Part shown: piece by piece, positions 44,521 through 52,694 of the stretch | How the letters are laid out: each line of letters opens with the position of its first letter | Position numbering within the stretch: the first letter of the stretch is position 1 | NCBI GenBank assembly: GCA_002438405.1 | Contig: DJOE01000002.1 | Location: 1-64,000, forward strand | Source of the DNA: Cyanobacteria bacterium UBA6446 | GTDB lineage: Bacteria > Cyanobacteriota > Vampirovibrionia > Gastranaerophilales > Gastranaerophilaceae | Length of the DNA: 64,000 nucleotides | Direction of reading: 5' to 3' | The notes under the pieces: model-generated | Seen by the model: only the letters and a program-made list of their open reading frames with translations | Database searches by the model: none | Told to the model about the DNA's origin: nothing | Position numbers and translations under genes: made by a program

Positions 44521-44859
44521 ATGGTATTTTGCGACAAGGAATTTATAGGAAACAAAATTAAAGAATTTAGGAAAAAAGCCAAACTTACACAAGCTCAACT
44601 TGCAGAAAAAACAGGTTTGAGCGAAACTCACATGAGCAAAATCGAAACAGGAGCAAATACTCCAACTCTAGAGAACTTTCTAAGAATTGCAGAAGTTTTA
44701 AACTTATCGCTTAATGAATTTGGAATAAATACCCCACAAACAAACTCCCCAATTAGGGAAAAATTTACAAAATTTTTGTATGAAAACTCTGATAAAAATT
44801 TAGCATTTTATTATGACTTGCTCCAGAATATTGAAAAATTTAAAAACACAAAACTTTAA
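44521..44859 (+). CDS. XRE-family regulator (pilin pair 2)
   Basis: Start at ATG 44521 (GGAG upstream), 112 residues. An N-terminal helix-turn-helix domain (KLTQAQLAEKTGLSETHMSK, about 20-39) is followed by about 50 residues of helical extension (SPIREKFTKFLYENSDKNLA). Divergent from pilin-like gene 2; 151 nt separate the two start codons. Longer than the partners of copies 1 and 3. Confidence 0.88.
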   Translation: MVFCDKEFIGNKIKEFRKKAKLTQAQLAEKTGLSETHMSKIETGANTPTLENFLRIAEVLNLSLNEFGINTPQTNSPIREKFTKFLYENSDKNLAFYYDLLQNIEKFKNTKL

Positions 44860-44880
44860 CCCAATTGAACAAAAAGCTAT

Positions 44881-44909
44881 TTGCATTTACTATTCAATAG
44901 TAATATAAT
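44881..44909 (+). promoter_or_regulatory. Leaderless promoter of radA
   Basis: TTGCAT, 17-nt spacer, TATAAT, 6 nt to the ATG. Predicted start site is the A of the start codon. The cleanest example of this arrangement in the window. Confidence 0.7.
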
Positions 44910-44915
44910 CTTGCT

Positions 44916-46283
44916 ATGGCTAAAGTTAAATCAAAATGGATATGTCAAAATTGTGGTTATGAATCTGCAGGATATTTAGGGAAGTGTCCAGAATGCGGTT
45001 CTTGGAGTAGTTTTACAGAAGAAATTCAAACGAACTTAAAACCTCAAAATGTTTCACCACAAGGAATTGCAAATGATACAAAACCGTCACTTATTAACGA
45101 TATTCATATCGGAGAAGAAGTTCGTGTTAGCACAAACATATCTGAATTTGACAGAATTTTAGGAGGAGGACTTGTCCAAGGTTCTTTGGTTCTTATAGCA
45201 GGGGACCCCGGAATTGGGAAGTCAACAATTTTACTCCAAACAAGCGGTCAACTTGCAAAAAATGGTCAAAAAATTCTCTACGTTTCAGCAGAAGAATCAG
45301 CGAGCCAATTGAAACTTCGTGCAAACAGATTGAATATTCAATCCGATAATTTGTACGTTTATCCTCAAACAAACCTTGAATCAATAAGACAACAAATCGA
45401 AGAAATTAAACCAGATACAATTGTTATTGATAGTATTCAAGCGATTTATTCTCAAAGTATAACTAGTTCTGCCGGTAGTGTTTCACAAATCAGAGAATGC
45501 TGTAACATTTTGATGCAAATTGCAAAAACTCAAAATATCACAATAATAATTATCGGACATGTAACAAAAGACGGAAATATTGCAGGACCAAAGATATTAG
45601 AACACATGGTTGATACCGTAATTTACTTTGAGGGCGACAAGTACAAATCTTATCGAATGCTTCGCTCTATGAAAAACCGTTTTGGTAATACTTCAGAAGT
45701 TGGAATTTTTGAAATGCAATCACAAGGACTTGTCGAAGTTAAAAATCCAAATGAATTATTTTTAAATGAACGTTCTCAAGAAGCAATTCCGGGGAGCGCA
45801 ATCATTGTAACAAACGAAGGTACAAGACCACTTTTGGTTGAAATTCAAGCACTTGTCGGAACAACTCCATACCCAACACCAAGAAGAGTTACAAATGGTG
45901 TTGATTCTAGCCGTGTTTTACAAATCCTTGCAGTTTTAGAAAAAAGAGTTGGTCTTAATTTGTCAAAACAAGATGTATATATAAACGTGATGGGCGGAAT
46001 TGATGTTGATGAACCAAGCGCAGATTTAGGAATTGCACTTGCAATTGCAACTTGTGCAAGAGATGTTGTTGTTGACCCACAAACTGTAATTATAGGAGAA
46101 ATTGGATTATCAGGAGAAATTCACCCAGTGAGCAATCTCGAAAAACGACTAAATGAAGCTGCTGCATCTGGATTTAAAAAAGCAATAATTCCTTATGCTA
46201 ACAGAAACACAACTCACGAAAAAATAAAAACGGTTCCTGTTAAACGACTTATAGATGCAATTACCGCTTGTATTACTCCATAA
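44916..46283 (+). CDS. radA: DNA repair ATPase RadA
   Basis: Branch-migration helicase of recombination intermediates. 455 residues: C4 zinc finger (C10, C13, C24, C27), RecA-like ATPase with Walker A AGDPGIGKST (about 95-104), the RadA-specific KNRFG motif (MKNRFGNTSEVG), and a C-terminal Lon-like domain (NVMGGIDVDEPSADLGIALA). Complete. pncC follows at 25 nt. Confidence 0.97.
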   Translation: MAKVKSKWICQNCGYESAGYLGKCPECGSWSSFTEEIQTNLKPQNVSPQGIANDTKPSLINDIHIGEEVRVSTNISEFDRILGGGLVQGSLVLIAGDPGIGKSTILLQTSGQLAKNGQKILYVSAEESASQLKLRANRLNIQSDNLYVYPQTNLESIRQQIEEIKPDTIVIDSIQAIYSQSITSSAGSVSQIRECCNILMQIAKTQNITIIIIGHVTKDGNIAGPKILEHMVDTVIYFEGDKYKSYRMLRSMKNRFGNTSEVGIFEMQSQGLVEVKNPNELFLNERSQEAIPGSAIIVTNEGTRPLLVEIQALVGTTPYPTPRRVTNGVDSSRVLQILAVLEKRVGLNLSKQDVYINVMGGIDVDEPSADLGIALAIATCARDVVVDPQTVIIGEIGLSGEIHPVSNLEKRLNEAAASGFKKAIIPYANRNTTHEKIKTVPVKRLIDAITACITP

Positions 46284-46308
46284 TAAATAAAAATGAGGAG
46301 CTTAAATA

Positions 46309-46794
46309 ATGACACTAGAAGAAGAATTAGGCAAATATTTAATCGAAAACAAATTAACTATTGCAACAGCAGAGTCTTGCACAGGTGGACTTTTGAGTTC
46401 TAAACTAACAGATGTTTCCGGAAGTTCAGAATATGTAAAATTAAACTTTGTAACTTATGCAAACGACGCTAAACACGAGATTTTAGGTGTAAGTTGGGAT
46501 ATTTTAAATAACTTTGGCGCAGTAAGTGAAGAATGCGCAGAAGCAATGGCAAATGGGCTTTACAAAGCAACCGGTTGCGACATAGCACTTTGCACGACAG
46601 GAATTGCCGGACCAACAGGCGGAACAAAAGAAAAACCCGTTGGACTTGTTTATATTTCAATGAGGTACAAAGGAATTGTGACTGTAAAAGAAATTAAACT
46701 TTCTCCAACTCTTCCTCGAGTTGAAATGAAAAAACAATTTGCAAACCACGCACTAAAACTTGCTCTTGATATTTTAACCAAAGATAGAATTTAA
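46309..46794 (+). CDS. pncC: Nicotinamide-nucleotide amidohydrolase PncC (CinA C-terminal)
   Basis: Deamidates NMN to NaMN in the NAD salvage cycle. 161 residues: stand-alone CinA C-terminal domain with TIATAESCTGGLLSSKLTDV, YANDAKHEILGV, and TGIAGPTGGTKEKPVGLV. AGGAG upstream. The N-terminal CinA pyrophosphatase domain is absent, a common short form. Converges with the next gene by 4 nt. Confidence 0.94.
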   Translation: MTLEEELGKYLIENKLTIATAESCTGGLLSSKLTDVSGSSEYVKLNFVTYANDAKHEILGVSWDILNNFGAVSEECAEAMANGLYKATGCDIALCTTGIAGPTGGTKEKPVGLVYISMRYKGIVTVKEIKLSPTLPRVEMKKQFANHALKLALDILTKDRI

Positions 46795-47699
46795 CCAGCA
46801 ATGAATTTTGCTAAAACTTCAGGGAATTTATTTATCAATGAATCAGCAAATTTATCTGTATCAATTTGAGTTGTAACAACCGCCAAAATATCTTGTGGCA
46901 ACTTATCAATCATTTTTTGTAAATACTCCGGTTTTATAACTCCAAAAGATTTAACGATTTCATCTTTTTCACGTTCTCTGGCGATTATGTGAGTATAAGC
47001 ATCTGTATCAAATTTTTCATACAATTTTGGTTCTCGACTGGTCAAAGACAAAGTCAATTCTTGTTTTTGAGTCGGTTGAAGATTCATAATTGCGTGTTTA
47101 TACTGCATATCTCCAAGTTGCCCAATTTGATTAACCAAATCATTTGCATTTGATTCTTTTGCCTCTTCACCGGTAACACTTTCCAAAATTTGTTGCAAGT
47201 ACATCTCAGGTATAGATTTAAGATTTTGCAAGAGCATTTCTTTATCCATATCAGTACTTGTTAATAGTTTATCTAATTGTTTATCTGGCATATTTTCAAT
47301 AATTTGTTGTTCTGAAAACATTTGAAAAACCGTCTTCACAAGTTCTTCTTTTGGAATTTCTTTCAACAAATCCATCAAACTATCTTGCGTAAAAAATTGC
47401 AATCCCTCAACCAAATCATCTGGTTCTAACATTGGAACAAGTTTTTCTAACTGTGCAGAAGTCATGGATTGCATAATAACAAGTTTATTTTCAGGATCTG
47501 CAAGTTGAAACAATTCAACCAACTGATTAGGGTCAGAAAACATATCTGCTGCCATTTGAATTGCAGCTTGATTACCTTGTGCAGCCTCTGCCTCCAAAAT
47601 TTGTTCAACAGATTTATCTGCATAAATCTGCATCTTGGCTTCAGAAATTCCAAGTCGTGTTTGCAAATATTCTAATGTAGAACTAATGGCAAGTGACAT
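46791..47699 (-). CDS. Helical-repeat protein, MgtE/FliG N-domain-like
   Basis: I prefer the ATG at 47699 (302 residues, TGAGGT upstream) over 47729. A soluble array of amphipathic helices: LADPENKLVIMQSMTSAQLE, LVPMLEPDDLVEGLQFFTQD, LLKEIPKEELVKTVFQMFSE resemble MgtE intracellular N-domain or FliG-N repeats. No membrane or flagellar context. Likely a protein-interaction solenoid; function unknown. Confidence 0.6.
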   Translation of the reverse strand: MSLAISSTLEYLQTRLGISEAKMQIYADKSVEQILEAEAAQGNQAAIQMAADMFSDPNQLVELFQLADPENKLVIMQSMTSAQLEKLVPMLEPDDLVEGLQFFTQDSLMDLLKEIPKEELVKTVFQMFSEQQIIENMPDKQLDKLLTSTDMDKEMLLQNLKSIPEMYLQQILESVTGEEAKESNANDLVNQIGQLGDMQYKHAIMNLQPTQKQELTLSLTSREPKLYEKFDTDAYTHIIAREREKDEIVKSFGVIKPEYLQKMIDKLPQDILAVVTTQIDTDKFADSLINKFPEVLAKFIAG

Positions 47700-47932
47700 G
47701 CATGACCTCAAATATATAAACTTATCCATAATATTTATCGGCTCAAATGATTTTAAAATTTAATAATCTACGATATTTGTAACAAAAAGTAATATTGTCT
47801 AAAATACACGTAATCAAAGGATTTGAAAGGAATTTAATTGTTAACTTTTGTAAAATTTTCACCCTTTATGTAACAAAAAAGTTACATTTTTATACTTTAT
47901 ATAGATAAGGGAAAAAGATAAGGACTAGGACA

Positions 47933-48199
47933 ATGAGTTTCGATGTAAATATTGGAAGAACACAACCGGTTATCAAAGCGGCAGCCAATATGAACAACGA
48001 TGGCGGAAGCGGCGGAAACTTAGGTTACATGGCAAGAGAAAAGAAAAAAAATCAACAAGAACGCAAAAGCTTGTTTGATGATGAAAAAGTCGTTGATTCT
48101 TTCGAAATGACATCAAAACTTCCTAAAAAGAGTTATGAAGAAGCAATGGAATTGAAAAATTCTTGGTTAGAAAATTTCATCTCTAAATTCACTAAATAA
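47933..48199 (+). CDS. Small polar protein, unknown
   Basis: 88 residues. Gly/Asn-rich N-terminal half (NNDGGSGGNLGYMAREKKKN), then a short helix SYEEAMELKNSWLENFISKF at the C-terminus. A promoter-like TTATATAGA box near 47897 and an AGGACTAGGA ribosome site support expression. No family recognised. Confidence 0.6.
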   Translation: MSFDVNIGRTQPVIKAAANMNNDGGSGGNLGYMAREKKKNQQERKSLFDDEKVVDSFEMTSKLPKKSYEEAMELKNSWLENFISKFTK

Positions 48200-48293
48200 G
48201 ATTTATAATTTCAACAAAAAACGTTAAAAAATCAAAAAAATACTTATTTTTTTAATAATTAAATATATCTTCTGGTTTCCAGCCAATTATATT

Positions 48294-48379
48294 GACTCTC
48301 AATGAAGTAATGACTCTAATGCTCAACTTCATTTCGCAAAGAGCCATAGCAACGAGAGTCTCACTCGCAAAAAGCGAGT
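48294..48379 (+). ncRNA. Candidate structured RNA upstream of tRNA-Gly
   Basis: No ORF. Outer stem GACTCTC/GAGAGTC (48294-48300 with 48354-48360) encloses an 8-bp stem AATGAAGT/ACTTCATT (48301-48308 with 48326-48333). A third hairpin ACTCGC/GCGAGT (48363-48368 with 48374-48379) follows, then the long palindromic terminator at 48398. The coaxial stacking of the first two stems suggests selected structure. It could be the 3' UTR of the gene at 47933 or a separate sRNA. Family not recognised. Confidence 0.4.
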
Positions 48380-48397
48380 TCTCTTTCAATATCTTAA

Positions 48398-48439
48398 CTA
48401 ATTAAAAAAGAGTCGTTAATGCGACTCTTTTTTAATTAG
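48398..48439. terminator. Bidirectional terminator, 18-bp palindrome
   Basis: CTAATTAAAAAAGAGTCG faces its perfect complement across TTAATG. It ends tRNA-Gly on the minus strand and any plus-strand RNA from the left. Confidence 0.85.
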
Positions 48440-48510
48440 CGGAAGACGAGACTCGAACTCGCGACAGCCTGCTTGGAAGGCAGACGCTCTACCAACTGAG
48501 CTACTTCCGC
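48438..48510 (-). tRNA. tRNA-Gly (anticodon TCC)
   Basis: Full cloverleaf on the minus strand: acceptor GCGGAAG/CTTCCGC, D arm GCTCAGTTGGTAGAGC, anticodon loop CTTCCAA giving TCC, T arm with GTTCGAGTC, discriminator T. CCA is not encoded. Reads glycine GGA/GGG. Confidence 0.95.
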
Positions 48511-48684
48511 AAAACTATTTAATTGTTACAATGGAATAATACTATAAACATTTTTTAAAATCAAGATTTAATATTTAAAAAGAATCTAATCCTTTAGTAG
48601 TATAAAAAATTACTCTGAAAGTATTAGTCAAATTTATTCTTTAGAATGGTGCAAAATAGTTGCATGACCGTTTATCATATATAT

Positions 48685-48836
48685 GTAGATTCAAAGAGTC
48701 CAAGCACTTTTTCGGGGTTGCGACAAGATTTTTTCTTTTTGCGGTTTGGTTTAAAACAATTTGAATCTACGCTTAACTCAAAAAAATTTTTCATGTTTAT
48801 AACTTCCGGTTTGTCTTGCAAGACAAACCTTTTTAT
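48685..48836 (+). ncRNA. Candidate structured small RNA upstream of ppiC
   Basis: No credible ORF (a 65-codon frame here has no ribosome site). An 11-bp long-range stem GTAGATTCAAA/TTTGAATCTAC (48685-48695 with 48760-48770) encloses a U-rich region, followed by a terminator at 48808-48836. A TTGCAT element (48660-48665) about 16 nt before a TATGTA/TATATG box places the start near the first base of the outer stem. About 150 nt long. 6S-like size, but I cannot confirm identity; it could also be an attenuator leader of ppiC. Confidence 0.45.
48808..48836 (+). terminator. Terminator before ppiC
   Basis: GGTTTGTCTT/AAGACAAACC (10 bp, 2-nt gap) followed by T5, 40 nt before the ppiC start codon. 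Confidence 0.8.
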
Positions 48837-48845
48837 TTTATAATC

Positions 48846-48868
48846 CTCCTGTAAAATTTTAATAGGAG
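48846..48868 (+). promoter_or_regulatory. Possible SD-sequestering hairpin of ppiC
   Basis: CTCCT (48846-48850) can pair with AGGAG (48864-48868), the ppiC ribosome site 9 nt before the ATG. TAAAA/TTTTA in the loop adds pairs. Such hairpins can give temperature- or ligand-sensitive translation; here it is only a structural possibility. Confidence 0.3.
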
Positions 48869-48877
48869 TAATTTATT

Positions 48878-49159
48878 ATGGTAACAGAAGTAAAAGCAAG
48901 CCACATTCTTGTAAAAACAGAAGAAGAGGCTAAAAAGCTATATGATGAAATTAAAAATGGTGCTTCATTTGCTAAAATCGCAGCAGAAAAATCATTATGC
49001 CCATCAGGTCAAAACGGTGGAGATTTAGGATTCTTCGGCAAAGGAATGATGGTTAAACCTTTTGAAGATGCAGCTTTTTCTCTTGAAGTTGGAGAATTAT
49101 CTCAACCTGTTCAAACACAATTTGGTTGGCATTTAATTGAGGTTACAGACAAAAAATAA
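48878..49159 (+). CDS. Parvulin-type peptidyl-prolyl isomerase
   Basis: 93 residues, one PpiC/rotamase domain: KASHILVKTEEEAKKLYDEI, NGGDLGFFGKGMMVKPFEDA, FGWHLIEV. No signal peptide, so cytoplasmic. Overlaps the next start codon in TAATG, forming an operon with the M24 peptidase (acts on Xaa-Pro bonds) and a SpoU methyltransferase. Proline-directed functions together may be meaningful. Confidence 0.94.
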   Translation: MVTEVKASHILVKTEEEAKKLYDEIKNGASFAKIAAEKSLCPSGQNGGDLGFFGKGMMVKPFEDAAFSLEVGELSQPVQTQFGWHLIEVTDKK

Positions 49160-50730
49160 TGGATAATATTACAGTAATTAAAAATTTCATGGCAGAAAAT
49201 AGTCTTGAATATTTACTTGTAAATTCAACTAACGAATTTTTGGTTGAATATAACACTCTTGAAGAAAATTCCAGATATAAATTGACAAATTTTTCAGGTT
49301 CAACCGGAGAGGCTCTTGTCACACCTGACACAATTTTTCTTTTTGTTGACGGGAGATATCATATCCAAGCAGATCAAGAAGTCTGCCATGAAAAAGTTGC
49401 TGTAGTTAAACTTCAAACAGGACAGAAATATCTTGACGAATTATTAAAAAAAATTCCGACAGATAAAACCTTGGGCTTATTTGCTAAAAAGAATTCTCAA
49501 AACAAGATTGAATTTTTAAAGAAAAATCGGAGTATAAAATTACTAAACATTGACCCATTAGATACAAAAACAAACATTGATATTTCTCAAAACATTGAAT
49601 TAGACAAAAAATATACCGGATTAACAGCAGAAGAAAAAATATCAAAAATTTCACAAAATTTAGCAGATGAAGAAGCACTGTATATCACGGATTTGGACGA
49701 AGTTTCTTACCTATTTAATATGCGAAATTTTTCTCAAAATTATTCTTCAAAAATCAAAGCAAAGGCGGTTATTTTTAAAGATAATTCTATTCTTTTCACA
49801 GAAGACAAACTTGGAGAATTAGAAGAATTTTTAACAAATATCGATAAAAAAGTTTTTGTTGATAAAAATACAATCAACGGATTTGACTATAATTTGCTAG
49901 GAGAAAAAGCAATTCCGATTGAAACAAGTCCTGTAAAAATAATGAAATCACAAAAAAATGATACAGAAATCAATCATTTGAAATCTGCTTTTGAAAGAAC
50001 GGATAAAGCAGTTAAAGCGATACGGGAATATATTTATAACAATGAAAAGATTTCAGAATTTGATATTGCAAACCAACTTGAAAAAGAATTCAAGAAACAA
50101 GGTGCTTTAGGTTTAAGTTTCAAATCCATTGTTGCTAAAGATAAAAATTCTGCTCTTGCTCATTATTCTAAATCTTCAAAAGATGAGGTTATCAAAGATG
50201 GAAGTCTTGTTCTGATTGATTGTGGAGCTTATTTTGAGGGGGGACTTGCAACAGATATTACAAGAGTTTTTGTTAAAGGAACTCCAACTGAATTACAAAA
50301 AAAGATTTATACAACGGTTTTAAAAGCCTTTTTACTAGGTTTTAATTATACCCAAAAACATACTCAAAGACCTCTAATAGGTTTTGAAATTGATAAAGAA
50401 GTTCACAAATTCTTTGATTCACAAGATTTAGACGGATTTGTGTTCAATCACGGTTTGGGGCATGGTATAGGAGTAAATGTTCATGAATATCCTCCAAACT
50501 TAAGCTCAAATGAAATTGCCAAAACTCCGATACTTGATGGTATGGTATTTTCAATTGAACCTGGGTTATACAAAGAGGGATTTTTCGGTATTCGGTTAGA
50601 AAACTCATGCTACTTTAAGGGCAATGAAATTCATTCTTTTGTTCACATGAATTATGAACGAAAACTTATAAATTTTGAAATGTTAACAGACGAAGAGTTG
50701 GAAGAATTAGCGAATTTTGAGGTTATATAA
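49159..50730 (+). CDS. M24 family Xaa-Pro aminopeptidase-like
   Basis: 523 residues: two creatinase-type N-terminal domains (about 1-270) and a C-terminal pita-bread domain with the metal ligands: LVLIDCGAYFEGGLATDITR (two Asp), HGLGHGIGVNVHE (His), FSIEPGLY (Glu), IRLENS (Glu). Resembles the three-domain APP1 type that removes N-terminal residues before proline. Translationally coupled to ppiC and the methyltransferase. Confidence 0.93.
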   Translation: MDNITVIKNFMAENSLEYLLVNSTNEFLVEYNTLEENSRYKLTNFSGSTGEALVTPDTIFLFVDGRYHIQADQEVCHEKVAVVKLQTGQKYLDELLKKIPTDKTLGLFAKKNSQNKIEFLKKNRSIKLLNIDPLDTKTNIDISQNIELDKKYTGLTAEEKISKISQNLADEEALYITDLDEVSYLFNMRNFSQNYSSKIKAKAVIFKDNSILFTEDKLGELEEFLTNIDKKVFVDKNTINGFDYNLLGEKAIPIETSPVKIMKSQKNDTEINHLKSAFERTDKAVKAIREYIYNNEKISEFDIANQLEKEFKKQGALGLSFKSIVAKDKNSALAHYSKSSKDEVIKDGSLVLIDCGAYFEGGLATDITRVFVKGTPTELQKKIYTTVLKAFLLGFNYTQKHTQRPLIGFEIDKEVHKFFDSQDLDGFVFNHGLGHGIGVNVHEYPPNLSSNEIAKTPILDGMVFSIEPGLYKEGFFGIRLENSCYFKGNEIHSFVHMNYERKLINFEMLTDEELEELANFEVI

Positions 50731-51479
50731 TGGAAATCACCAGTGTAAATAATGATTTGGTAAAAGAAACCGTCAAATTACAACAGAAAAAATATCGAAC
50801 TCAAAGTGGAAAATTCTTGCTTGAGGGTTTTAAAGCAATTAAAGAAGCCCACGATTTTGGAATTAAATTAGAACATATTTTTGTTGATAAAAACAAAATT
50901 AAAGACTATGAATTTGCAAAAGATTTGATTATTGAAACAACTGAACCCATTTTAAAAAAGCTTTCAACAACAGAATCGGCACCAACTGCAATTGCCATGG
51001 GTTTTCAAAAAGAATATAGCAAAAATATTTTAAAGAATACAAAAAAAGTTTTACTACTGGAAAACATTAAAGATGCAGGAAATTTAGGAACAATTATTCG
51101 TTCAGCCGTAGCTTTTGGAGCTGATTCAACAGTTTTATATGGAGAAAGTGTTGACATCTACAATCCTAAATGCGTACGTTCAACTGTTGGGAATTTGTGG
51201 AAAATTCCGATTTTTCACATTTCAAATTTTAATGAATTAGAAAGCATTTTTACAAATTATGAAAGAATCGCAACCCTTCCTCGCTCAAAAAATTTATTAA
51301 AAGAATATAAAATAAAAAGCAATCAAACACTTATAATGTTTGGAAGTGAAGCTGACGGATTATCAGAAAAATTGATTAAATTTTCAACCAATTCCATAAA
51401 AATTGAAATGGCAAAAACAGTGGAATCACTAAATCTTGCGACATCTGTTTCTGTAATTTTATATGAATTATTTGTATAA
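50730..51479 (+). CDS. SpoU/TrmH-family RNA 2'-O-methyltransferase
   Basis: 249 residues. N-terminal substrate-binding domain (about 1-90) and a SPOUT domain with the three motifs: ENIKDAGNLGTIIRSAVAFG, IMFGSEADGLSE, and SLNLATSVSVILYE. Resembles RlmB/TsnR-like rRNA methyltransferases; the modified nucleotide cannot be read. Coupled by TAATG to the M24 gene. Confidence 0.93.
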   Translation: MEITSVNNDLVKETVKLQQKKYRTQSGKFLLEGFKAIKEAHDFGIKLEHIFVDKNKIKDYEFAKDLIIETTEPILKKLSTTESAPTAIAMGFQKEYSKNILKNTKKVLLLENIKDAGNLGTIIRSAVAFGADSTVLYGESVDIYNPKCVRSTVGNLWKIPIFHISNFNELESIFTNYERIATLPRSKNLLKEYKIKSNQTLIMFGSEADGLSEKLIKFSTNSIKIEMAKTVESLNLATSVSVILYELFV

Positions 51480-51495
51480 GAATTTTATTTCAATG

Positions 51496-52692
51496 TTACG
51501 GCAAAGTCGGATTTGAATTTATTTTATAACCTGATTTTGTTAAAGCCATAATATCTGATAGATTTTTTGCAGATTTCAAATCTTTAGAATATTCTTGTAA
51601 ATCCAAATCAAAACTTGCCAAGACTTCATTATTAAATGAACTATAAATTTTTGTTTTGTTCATTGAAACAACATCAAATGGATATTTTTCCATTTCTTTC
51701 AATCTGGTTTCCGGCTTTTTATATTGAGAAGCCGCATAACTTGCTGCCATATCAAACATTTTAATTTTGTAACTTTGCGACAATTTATTCCAGATGTCCG
51801 GTTCTATATAAAAACTATATGAATCCTTTTTTAAATCAATTTTTGTAAAATTTGATTTTATTGCAGCATCTTGATAGGAATCAGAAATTTTTACCAACTG
51901 AGTTTTGAATTCAGGGTGAGTTTTGCCATAATTATAAACCAAAACACCAGAACCAACTATCATTCCAAAACCTCCTAAAAGTATTATTATAGGAGTAAGT
52001 ACAGCCCAAATTGCAGATTGCTTTTCTTGCTTTTTATGGAATAAAGATTCATCTTCAACATTTTCTGATTTTGCAGCCCATTCATTACCTTTTAAGCCAC
52101 AAATCAACATAAACGGAAACCAACCAAAAGTTAAACATAATGGCAACATCAACACAGTTATTGGAGCTTTATTGAACAACCCCCAAATCCAAGTTCCTAA
52201 AAATGCACCCCAATTAAACTTAATAAGAGTATTAACAGGTCTTTGAGATGAAATTTTTCCTTTTTGAAATATCAAAACAAGAATTACAAAAAATGAGAAC
52301 CATTTGCCCCAAAAATTTTCACCTACGGGAGTGTAAGCAACAAATATAACAACAGATAGAACAGATGAAACAAGATAAACTCTATTATCATCAATTTCAC
52401 CAATAATATCACGAACTCTTCTTACTACACTTGGGAAATACAATGCAGTAGAAATCAAACCCATTGCACAAATCCAAATCAAAGCCCAAACAGGTAAATT
52501 AGATATATTATTAATTGAACTTAACTCAGGAATATATTTTGGATTGAAAAGAATAAAGTACACAAAAGGAGTTGAACCGATTAATGTTTTAATTATCTCA
52601 ATAATCAAGGTGTTTATAATAAAATTTCTACGACCTAAAATACCGTTCATGCTTAAAAATTTATCATTTTCTACAAAATAATTTTCGTCCAT
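51496..52692 (-). CDS. Multi-pass membrane protein, DUF805-like N-terminus
   Basis: 398 residues, about seven or eight hydrophobic helices. The first part resembles DUF805 (NGILGRRNFIINTLIIEI; ALYFPSVVRRVRDIIGE, compare the KRLHD motif). A middle region WIWGLFNKAPITVLMLPLCL resembles small YPFE/DUF2628-type segments. The C-terminal third after the last TM (about 240) is a soluble polar domain. GGAG precedes the ATG. 2 nt downstream of rmuC. Function unknown. Confidence 0.65.
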   Translation of the reverse strand: MDENYFVENDKFLSMNGILGRRNFIINTLIIEIIKTLIGSTPFVYFILFNPKYIPELSSINNISNLPVWALIWICAMGLISTALYFPSVVRRVRDIIGEIDDNRVYLVSSVLSVVIFVAYTPVGENFWGKWFSFFVILVLIFQKGKISSQRPVNTLIKFNWGAFLGTWIWGLFNKAPITVLMLPLCLTFGWFPFMLICGLKGNEWAAKSENVEDESLFHKKQEKQSAIWAVLTPIIILLGGFGMIVGSGVLVYNYGKTHPEFKTQLVKISDSYQDAAIKSNFTKIDLKKDSYSFYIEPDIWNKLSQSYKIKMFDMAASYAASQYKKPETRLKEMEKYPFDVVSMNKTKIYSSFNNEVLASFDLDLQEYSKDLKSAKNLSDIMALTKSGYKINSNPTLP

Positions 52693-52694
52693 TT

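Noticed and set aside
48685..48836. Identity as 6S, SRP or tmRNA
   Set aside because: Size is compatible with 6S, but the expected central bubble, the SRP GGAAG loop and a tmRNA tRNA-like end are not visible.
48646..48843. 65-codon plus-strand ORF
   Set aside because: No ribosome site, Phe/Ser/Leu-rich random composition, and it overlaps strong RNA structure and a terminator.
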